A DNA stretch of 6,163 bases from Halomonas sp. (GTDB taxonomy: Bacteria > Pseudomonadota > Gammaproteobacteria > Pseudomonadales > Oleiphilaceae). The stretch covers positions 1 to 6,163 of the forward strand of contig SLIH01000303.1 in the NCBI GenBank assembly GCA_007135745.1, read 5' to 3'. Shown in pieces: positions 1-6,163 of the stretch. Under the pieces are notes generated by a model that had not been told where the DNA came from, did not search any database, and saw only the letters and a program-made list of their open reading frames with translations. A program made the position numbers and the translations under genes. Within the stretch, counting starts at the first letter, position 1; each line of letters starts with the position of its first letter.

Positions 1-414
1 AGCAGATTCTCTGGCAGCACGTGCCGTTTCGCCGGAATCATCACCAATACGCACAATCAGACGATTACCGTCGATACGGGTATCGTGTGGAACAAGCTGC
101 CCAAGATTGAATATCAGCCGCGTGCGATCATCCCCCTCGACGACCGTCATACTCTGGGCATTACCGGTACCGAGATTGTGATACCGCTGCTCCAGGCCGC
201 TGGCTACATCAGCCAGATCCAGCGCAATCCGTGCCGGGCGCTGAATGGTGTATCCCGACGCTTCCGGCGGTGCACCATCAAAGGTCAGAACCACTTCCGT
301 ACGGTCACCGGAAAGGGAAGAAAAATCAATATCCTGCAGCGTCACCCCCCAGCCGGTACTGGCCGTCATCAACAGGGCGCCGATGGTTATTAAGCTCTTG
401 AGTTTTCCAAGCAT
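1..414 (-). CDS. pilQ: Type IV pilus secretin PilQ, N-terminal part (cut by window edge)
   Basis: PilQ forms the outer-membrane secretin ring through which the type IV pilus is extruded and retracted. Only the first 138 codons lie in the window; the family is usually about 700 residues, so the secretin domain is off the left edge. Residues 1 to about 23 look like a Sec signal peptide: a lysine-containing start (MLGKLK), a hydrophobic core, and a small-residue end near TGWG. Residues about 24 to 105 read as an AMIN domain, with the typical PilQ stretches LSGDRTEVVLTFDG and YTIQRPARIALDL; in this family AMIN domains bind peptidoglycan and help place the secretin. The ATG at 414 is chosen because GAGG lies 6 nt upstream and the signal peptide starts cleanly there. 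It is the last gene of the pilMNOPQ order, 63 bp after pilP. Identity rests on these motifs plus the operon position. Confidence 0.93.
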   Translation of the reverse strand, partial: MLGKLKSLITIGALLMTASTGWGVTLQDIDFSSLSGDRTEVVLTFDGAPPEASGYTIQRPARIALDLADVASGLEQRYHNLGTGNAQSMTVVEGDDRTRLIFNLGQLVPHDTRIDGNRLIVRIGDDSGETARAARESA

Positions 415-420
415 TGTTTG

Positions 421-424
421 CCTC
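421..424 (-). promoter_or_regulatory. Ribosome binding site of pilQ
   Basis: Read on the minus strand, GAGG (within TTGAGGCA) sits 6 nt before the pilQ ATG. This fixes the ATG at 414 over an in-frame TTG at 426 to 424, which overlaps the site itself. Because pilQ does not overlap pilP, this site should allow independent initiation rather than strict coupling. Confidence 0.6.
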
Positions 425-477
425 AAGCCTTTCTCTGTATTCCGTGTTGTGGTCCGCATAACAGCACCCCGGCCTTC

Positions 478-1026
478 TTATTCTTGCAGCGACATGGTTC
501 GGGGCCGCTTGACCCAACCACCACGCCCATCAGAAACAATTTCCCGCAGGACGATCTGACTCTCGGTAACCCGCTCAACGCGGCCATAATTTTCACCCAT
601 GTAGTTACCGACAGTGACCCTGTGGATACCGCCCTGGCCATCACTGATCAAGGCATATAGACGGCCCTCGTCGTCACGCTGAAGGGTCCCAACCATGGCC
701 AGATCCCCAATCGCAAACCGCTCCAGAGGCTCGGAGGGCCGATCCTCATCAGGCTGAATCTCTGATTCGGGCTCCTCGTCATCTTCCTCAAGCGCGATTT
801 CCACCTCAGCGGGCGGCTCAAACGGTGAACGCCGGTCCGCTGCAGCATAGGTGAAGGCCTCATAAGCCTCAAACTCCGGGAGCGGCTCAACCTCACCCCG
901 TGGCGTATCCCGGGCTTCAGACATGAATTCATCCAGGTCCCTGTACCCCTCTTCCCCGGAACAGCCCGCCACTACGACAGCGATGGTTAAGGGCATGAGA
1001 GCACGCAGAAAATAACGACTATTCAT
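478..1026 (-). CDS. pilP: Type IV pilus inner-membrane lipoprotein PilP
   Basis: PilP connects the PilN-PilO inner-membrane dimer to the PilQ secretin in the periplasm. The 182-residue product has a lipoprotein signal with lipobox VAGC and the acylated cysteine at residue 22, followed by Ser-Gly and no Asp at +2. Residues about 28 to 71 (YRDLDEFMSEARD, then DRRSPFEPP) are the family's conserved extended segment that packs on PilN/PilO. Residues 72 to 100 form a very acidic, probably disordered linker. Residues about 101 to 175 are the small beta domain (FAIGDLAMVGTL, YALISDGQGGIHRVTVGNYMG) that binds PilQ. The ATG at 1026 is preferred because AGGGGG lies 6 nt upstream. A GTG at 1032 would overlap the pilO stop by 4 bp and add two residues, but it sits inside that ribosome binding site. 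Length matches the family (about 175). Confidence 0.95.
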   Translation of the reverse strand: MNSRYFLRALMPLTIAVVVAGCSGEEGYRDLDEFMSEARDTPRGEVEPLPEFEAYEAFTYAAADRRSPFEPPAEVEIALEEDDEEPESEIQPDEDRPSEPLERFAIGDLAMVGTLQRDDEGRLYALISDGQGGIHRVTVGNYMGENYGRVERVTESQIVLREIVSDGRGGWVKRPRTMSLQE

Positions 1027-1028
1027 CC

Positions 1029-1631
1029 TCACCCCCCTGACCGATAGCGGTAGGTTCTGGCGACCATCTGCATGTTCAGCCCCCGATCCGCACTCTCTAT
1101 CGTGAAATCATGCAGCGTCACGATGCGCGGCAACCCCGCGACATTGCTCACGAAAGTCGCCAATTCGTGGTAGTCCCCGGTCACCCGGATATTGATTGGC
1201 AACTCCACATAGAAGTCCCGCTCCACTTCGCTCTGAAGCGCAAACTCACGCATACTCAGACCACTGCCGAGTGCGGTGTTGGTAATATCCTCCAGAAGCC
1301 CCGGCACCTCGGTATCGCTGGGTAATTGCCGGACCAGAGCCCCAAAGGTTTCTTCCATCTCTTCCATCTGGGCCTTGTACACATCCAGATTGGCTACCCG
1401 ATGGGCCTTGTTTTCGTATTGCTCGCGCAGATCCTGCTCTTCACGCTCGGCCCGCTCGACCTCACCGTACAGATCCTTAACGAAAAACCAGTAACCGCCA
1501 CCAAAGACCAGGGCAAATACAAGCACCATGAAAATAGCTTTGACTGGCGCTGGCCAGACCCCGGCATTGTTAAAATCCAGGTCGTTGACATCAAAGTTTT
1601 TCAGGCTTTCAAGGGATTCTGAAAGATTCAC
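1029..1631 (-). CDS. pilO: Type IV pilus inner-membrane protein PilO
   Basis: PilO pairs with PilN in the inner membrane and helps pass signals between the cytoplasmic motor platform and the PilP-PilQ complex. The 200-residue protein (family about 205) has a short cytoplasmic part carrying the conserved VNDLDFNNAGVWP segment (residues 15 to 27). One membrane helix follows at about 31 to 50 (KAIFMVLVFALVFGGGYWFF), then a charged coiled coil at about 52 to 95 rich in Glu and Arg, and a periplasmic ferredoxin-like domain at about 105 to 195 (VELPINIRVTGDYHELATFV, then LPRIVTLHDFTI). The start is a GTG at 1631 overlapping the pilN stop by 4 bp (GTGA), with GGAGGG 6 nt upstream. The tight overlap means translational coupling to pilN, which suits two proteins that form a heterodimer. 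Confidence 0.95.
   Translation of the reverse strand: MNLSESLESLKNFDVNDLDFNNAGVWPAPVKAIFMVLVFALVFGGGYWFFVKDLYGEVERAEREEQDLREQYENKAHRVANLDVYKAQMEEMEETFGALVRQLPSDTEVPGLLEDITNTALGSGLSMREFALQSEVERDFYVELPINIRVTGDYHELATFVSNVAGLPRIVTLHDFTIESADRGLNMQMVARTYRYRSGG
1033..1038 (-). promoter_or_regulatory. Ribosome binding site of pilP
   Basis: On the minus strand AGGGGG, part of a run of six G, lies 6 nt before the ATG at 1026 and inside the 3' end of pilO. It decides for the ATG over the GTG at 1032, which touches the purine run directly. Its place inside pilO suggests translational coupling of pilO and pilP. Confidence 0.55.
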
Positions 1632-2202
1632 TGCTGTCCCTCCGCTTCCGCGTCGTCCGCCTCGGGGACCACTTGCTCAACCGTCATGTTGAACTGACTG
1701 AAACCTGCCCGGCGCTGATCCGCCGCTGACACATTGGTCAGATTGGGATTGCCGAACCAGTCCGACTGCTCAAAATTGCGCATGAGACTGGAGATCCGGC
1801 TGTTGGACTCGGCCATACCCACGATTGAGACGGTATCGCCCGACTTCTCAATGCTTTGAAAGAAAAGGCCTTCGGGCACCGAGCGGACCAGCTCGTCGAA
1901 CGCCCGGACAATAACAGGGCGTTGCCCCTGAAGATCCTGGATGACCTGCATCCTGGACAGGAGCTCCTCACGCCGTTCACGCAGATCCTCGATCTCGGCG
2001 ATCTGCTGTTCAAGATCCCGCATGGCGTTCTCGATGTAACTGTTGCGCGATTGCTGGTGATCAATCTGTCCCTGCACAGCGGTCTGCCAGAGAAAGACCA
2101 GTCCGGCCGCAATGATCAGGGCGCCGAAAAGCATCACAATGAATTGGCGCTGCTTCTCGGCACGCAGCTCTTCACGCCAGGGTCTGAGGTTAATCTTCGC
2201 CA

Positions 2203-2203
<1 letters not shown>
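1628..2203 (-). CDS. pilN: Type IV pilus inner-membrane protein PilN
   Basis: PilN links cytoplasmic PilM to the periplasmic PilO/PilP assembly. The 191-residue product begins MAKINLRPWREE: the INLxPWR motif is the short cytoplasmic tail that lies in the groove of PilM in known structures. One membrane helix follows at about 21 to 43 (FIVMLFGALIIAAGLVFLW). Next come a coiled coil at about 47 to 93, with many Glu, Arg and Gln, and a small periplasmic alpha/beta domain at about 94 to 175 (VRSVPEGLFFQSIEK, VSIVGMAESNSRISSLMRN). The C-terminal 15 residues are acidic and Gln-rich. The ATG shares one base with the pilM stop (TGATG), and GAGGAG lies 9 nt upstream inside pilM. Length fits the family (about 198). 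Fimbrial assembly family members in type II secretion (GspL-like) are the only alternative, and the operon excludes that. Confidence 0.95.
1638..1643 (-). promoter_or_regulatory. Ribosome binding site of pilO
   Basis: GGAGGG on the minus strand, 6 nt before the GTG at 1631 and inside the end of pilN. It is a near-ideal site and supports the GTG start. Confidence 0.6.
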
Positions 2204-3451
<1,248 letters not shown>

Positions 3452-5908
3452 ATGTCTCGCATTGTTAGTTACTTCCGAGTTCTTACCTGGCTTTTGATCG
3501 GTGCCGGCGCATCTGCCGCGATGATCCTTGCCAGCTTCTATCTTTTCCTCCAACCCGGACTTCCGCCGGTCGAGCAGCTGCGCGATATTCGCCTGCAAAC
3601 GCCGCTGCGCGTTTACTCTGCCGACAACCAACTAATAGCAGAATTTGGCGAAATGAGAAGAACGCCAGTCCGCGTCGAGGATGTACCCATACACCAGATC
3701 CACGCTTTCATGGCGGCAGAGGACTCTCGGTTTCTCGACCATCATGGGGTCGATCCACGAGGCCTGACGCGGGCGGCGCTTGAGCTGGCTACCACCGGGA
3801 GCATCCAATCCGGTGGCAGCACGATCACCATGCAGGTTGCACAAAATTTCTTTTTGACACGAGATCGAACATTTCTACGGAAATTCAACGAGATCCTTCT
3901 GGCTCTGCAGATTGAACGTGAACTGAGCAAAAACGAGATCCTCGAACTCTACCTGAACAAGATCTATCTGGGACACCGCGCCTACGGACTGGAATCCGCC
4001 GCCCGGGTGTACTACGGAGTACCCCCCGAAGCGCTTACCCTGGCCCAGATGGCCATGATCGCGGGGCTACCCAAAGCACCCTCGGCAAATAACCCGTTAC
4101 GTAACCCGAATCGAGCCCTTGTGCGCCGGGACTGGATTCTTTCGCGAATGGAGCGGCTGGGCTACATCACACCAGAGGAACACCAACAGGCGCGATCCGA
4201 ACCGGTAACGGCCAGCTATCATGGTCCGGAGGTTGAACTTAATGCGCCCTATGTTGCCGAGATGGCACGAACGGAGCTATTCCGCCGTTATGGTCAGTCG
4301 GTTTACGAGGATGGCTACCGCGTTTACCTGAGCATAGATGGTGATCGCCAGAAGGCGGCGACCGAAAGCCTCAGAAATGGCCTGGAAGCCTACGATCGCC
4401 GCCATGGATGGCGCGGGCCACTCGACCAATGGTCGCTCGGCGACACCCCTGACATGGACGAACTGACGTCGCGCCTGAGGGAAATACCCCGGGTCGCCGA
4501 CCTGGTCCCTGCCCTGATCACCGATACCGGTTCCGATGCCGTGGCCCTGACAGTCAACAATGGATTGGTGCGAATTCCCATGGAAAGCATGCGTTGGGCA
4601 CGTCCATACATCAATGAGAATGCCCAGGGCCCGCGCCCCGAGACACCAGAAGACATTGTCAGCCGTGGCGACGTTGTCTATGTACGCTTCCCGGTGCAAC
4701 CGGTTCTTGATAATGCGGACGGGAAAACGCTGGAAGCGGAACTGGCTCAACTTCCCGACATTCAGGGGGCCGTGGTTGCAGTCAATCCCGACACCGGACG
4801 TATTGAGGCACTCTCGGGCGGATACAGTTTCGCAGCCAGCCGGTTCAATCGCGCGGTCCAGGCAAAAAGACAGCCAGGATCAGCATTCAAGCCACTGGTT
4901 TTTCTTGCCGCTCTGGAAAACGGAGCAACCGCAGCCACAACCATCAATGACGCACCCATTGTTTTCGATGACGATGAACTCGAAACCACCTGGCGGCCAG
5001 AGAACGTAAGCGGAGAATTCCGTGGCCCCACCACCCTGCGTCAGGCGCTTTACGAGTCCCGCAACCTGGTCTCCATCCGCCTGCTTCGGGACACCGGAAT
5101 CCAGCGCACCCTTGACTACATCAGCGCATTGGGAATCGACACATCGACCCAGCCAAGAGACCTGTCCCTGGCTCTCGGCAGCGGTCCGATGACGCCACTG
5201 GAGCTCACCCGGGCCTACGCCATCATTGCCAATGGCGGTTACGCCGTTGAGCCTGTCCTCATTGAACGCATTGTGGATGACGAAGGGGATGTGGTTTTCC
5301 AGGCGCCGGAAGTCATCCATTGTGAACGCTGCGATCACGACGATCCCGAACTGCTGGATGCCGCCCTTCCCCTGGACGACACCAGCCGGAACGACACACC
5401 GCCACGGGTACTTGAAAGGGTGGCCGATCCGGCTTCCGTCTACATCATGGATTCCATGCTTCGTGATGTAATTACACGTGGCACAGGACGCCGCGCCCGG
5501 GCTCTGGGCCGCGAGGATATTGCCGGAAAAACCGGCACCACGAATGATCAACGCGACACCTGGTTTCTGGGTTACAACCCTGACCTCGCGACAGGAGTCT
5601 GGGTTGGTTTCGATCAACCCCGCTCCCTGGGACGCGGCGAGTTCGGCAGCTCCACGGCTCTTCCCATCTGGCAGGAATTTATGGGCAAGGCACTCTCAGG
5701 GAAGCCGGAACGCCTTATGCAAAGACCTGCAGGCATCGTTTCGCGGCGCATCAATCCGGAAACCGGAGAGCCGGTCCCGGCAGGTACACGCAACGCGCGC
5801 TTCGAGATCTTCCGCGCCGATCTCGCACCCGAAGAAGCACCTGAGCGGGAGTATGAAGATGGCGAGAGCGGCACCGAAGATGAGCGCCTTCCCCAGCAGC
5901 TGTTCTGA
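3452..5908 (+). CDS. mrcA: Penicillin-binding protein 1a, bifunctional transglycosylase/transpeptidase
   Basis: PBP1a (mrcA, called ponA in Pseudomonas) polymerises lipid II into glycan strands and cross-links their peptides in the periplasm, anchored in the inner membrane. From the ATG it has 818 residues. A membrane helix at about 10 to 33 precedes the GT51 domain, which has all motifs: EDSRFLDHHGVD with catalytic Glu90, GGSTITMQ (121 to 128), RKFNE (143 to 147, second Glu147), KNEILELYLN (160 to 169) and RRDWIL (225 to 230). An OB-like insert spans about 300 to 415 (RRHGWRGP, SMRWARPY). The transpeptidase domain has Ser477-Ala-Phe-Lys480, Ser536-Arg-Asn538 and Lys693-Thr-Gly695, so both activities should be intact. 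A Cys-x-x-Cys lies at 624 to 627. The tail is acidic and ends QQLF, like the QELF end of E. coli PBP1a. A TTG at 3440 would add four residues; neither start has a clear ribosome binding site, and ATG fits homologue length better. Confidence 0.96.
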   Translation: MSRIVSYFRVLTWLLIGAGASAAMILASFYLFLQPGLPPVEQLRDIRLQTPLRVYSADNQLIAEFGEMRRTPVRVEDVPIHQIHAFMAAEDSRFLDHHGVDPRGLTRAALELATTGSIQSGGSTITMQVAQNFFLTRDRTFLRKFNEILLALQIERELSKNEILELYLNKIYLGHRAYGLESAARVYYGVPPEALTLAQMAMIAGLPKAPSANNPLRNPNRALVRRDWILSRMERLGYITPEEHQQARSEPVTASYHGPEVELNAPYVAEMARTELFRRYGQSVYEDGYRVYLSIDGDRQKAATESLRNGLEAYDRRHGWRGPLDQWSLGDTPDMDELTSRLREIPRVADLVPALITDTGSDAVALTVNNGLVRIPMESMRWARPYINENAQGPRPETPEDIVSRGDVVYVRFPVQPVLDNADGKTLEAELAQLPDIQGAVVAVNPDTGRIEALSGGYSFAASRFNRAVQAKRQPGSAFKPLVFLAALENGATAATTINDAPIVFDDDELETTWRPENVSGEFRGPTTLRQALYESRNLVSIRLLRDTGIQRTLDYISALGIDTSTQPRDLSLALGSGPMTPLELTRAYAIIANGGYAVEPVLIERIVDDEGDVVFQAPEVIHCERCDHDDPELLDAALPLDDTSRNDTPPRVLERVADPASVYIMDSMLRDVITRGTGRRARALGREDIAGKTGTTNDQRDTWFLGYNPDLATGVWVGFDQPRSLGRGEFGSSTALPIWQEFMGKALSGKPERLMQRPAGIVSRRINPETGEPVPAGTRNARFEIFRADLAPEEAPEREYEDGESGTEDERLPQQLF

Positions 5909-5934
5909 GCCAGAAATCCAACCCCCGGAAAAAG

Positions 5935-5966
5935 AAAACCCCCGCCGGGAACCCGGCAGGGGTTTT
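5935..5966. terminator. Bidirectional intrinsic terminator between mrcA and the malic enzyme gene
   Basis: A 15 bp stem pairs 5935-5949 with 5952-5966 (AAAACCCC, one C:A mismatch, then GCCGGG against CCCGGC). The real loop is probably GAAC, since a 2 nt loop cannot close. On the plus strand it ends in TTTTC, 26 bp after the mrcA stop. On the minus strand the stem is followed by TTTTCTTTTT, a better U-tract, so it should stop the malic enzyme transcript most efficiently. It serves both convergent genes. Confidence 0.85.
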
Positions 5967-5992
5967 CTACGATCAATGGATCATTATCGTTC

Positions 5993-6163
5993 TCAGATAA
6001 TATCGTCCATAGACTTCAGAGGATAGTGCTCGGGATAGCCCTTGCTGGCCACACCGCTGTCCACCGCAGCACGCGCGACAGCCGCTGGAACATATTCCAG
6101 AAGGCGCGTATCCATCGGCTTCGGAATAATGTAATCCTTACCGAATTCGAAGCCACTCACACC
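5993..6163 (-). CDS. maeB: Malic enzyme, C-terminal end (cut by window edge)
   Basis: Malic enzyme oxidatively decarboxylates malate to pyruvate with reduction of NAD(P), in the cytosol. Only the last 56 codons and the TGA are in the window; the start lies beyond the right edge. The visible part reads GVSGFEFGKDYIIPKPMDTR, then VPAAVARAAVDSGVAS, matching the conserved C-terminal end of the bacterial MaeB-type malic enzyme domain (FGxDYIIPKPxDxRL, then PAVAxAAxxSGVA). The protein stops soon after, at YPEHYPLKSMDDII. It therefore lacks the C-terminal phosphotransacetylase-like domain of E. coli MaeB and should be the short form of about 420 residues, as next to ponA in Pseudomonas. Cofactor preference cannot be read from this part, so the symbol is tentative. 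It converges on mrcA and shares the terminator. Confidence 0.88.
   Translation of the reverse strand, partial: GVSGFEFGKDYIIPKPMDTRLLEYVPAAVARAAVDSGVASKGYPEHYPLKSMDDII

Noticed and set aside
415..477. Possible terminator or promoter between pilP and pilQ
   Set aside because: No stable hairpin with T-run and no convincing -10/-35 pair can be seen in the 63 bp.
4277..4750. A 157-codon minus-strand frame inside mrcA
   Set aside because: It is antisense to the OB-like insert of PBP1a and has no motif or gene-like context.
4880..5617. A 245-codon open frame on the minus strand inside mrcA
   Set aside because: It lies fully antisense to the conserved transpeptidase domain, including the SxN and KTG motifs. 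It has no recognisable domain, its start region has no ribosome binding site, and long antisense frames are common at this GC content.

Overview
The window is an ordinary stretch of chromosome from a Gammaproteobacterium. The protein sequences closely resemble those of the Pseudomonas / Marinobacter / marine halophile group. The gene order (pilQ-pilP-pilO-pilN-pilM on the minus strand, a divergent class A penicillin-binding protein 1a gene on the plus strand, then a convergent malic enzyme) is the order I know from Pseudomonas aeruginosa (PA5040 to PA5046). The genus cannot be fixed from the sequence alone. The rather acidic proteins, most clearly PilP, would fit a moderately salt-tolerant marine or brackish organism, but that is inference.

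Positions 1 to 3267 (minus strand) hold the type IV pilus alignment operon pilM-pilN-pilO-pilP-pilQ, with pilQ cut by the left edge. PilM (cytoplasmic actin-like protein) binds the N-terminal tail of PilN. PilN and PilO form an inner-membrane heterodimer, PilP is a periplasmic lipoprotein that links this dimer to PilQ, and PilQ is the outer-membrane secretin through which the pilus passes. The first four genes are packed with 1 to 4 bp overlaps or near-overlaps. pilQ stands off by 63 bp and has its own good ribosome binding site.

Positions 3268 to 3451 are the divergent intergenic region between pilM and the PBP1a gene. It must hold the promoters for both directions, but no strong sigma-70 match is visible. 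It contains one short inverted repeat that could be an operator.

Positions 3452 to 5908 (plus strand) encode a complete bifunctional PBP1a (mrcA/ponA) with all glycosyltransferase and transpeptidase motifs intact. It is followed by a strong bidirectional terminator and then the last 56 codons of a convergent, short-form malic enzyme (5993 to 6163, minus strand).

I found no mobile element, CRISPR array, RNA gene or unknown defence-like system. No gene-free stretch reaches 300 bases. The findings are therefore modest details of start sites, regulation and protein architecture, and I do not claim a novel system.
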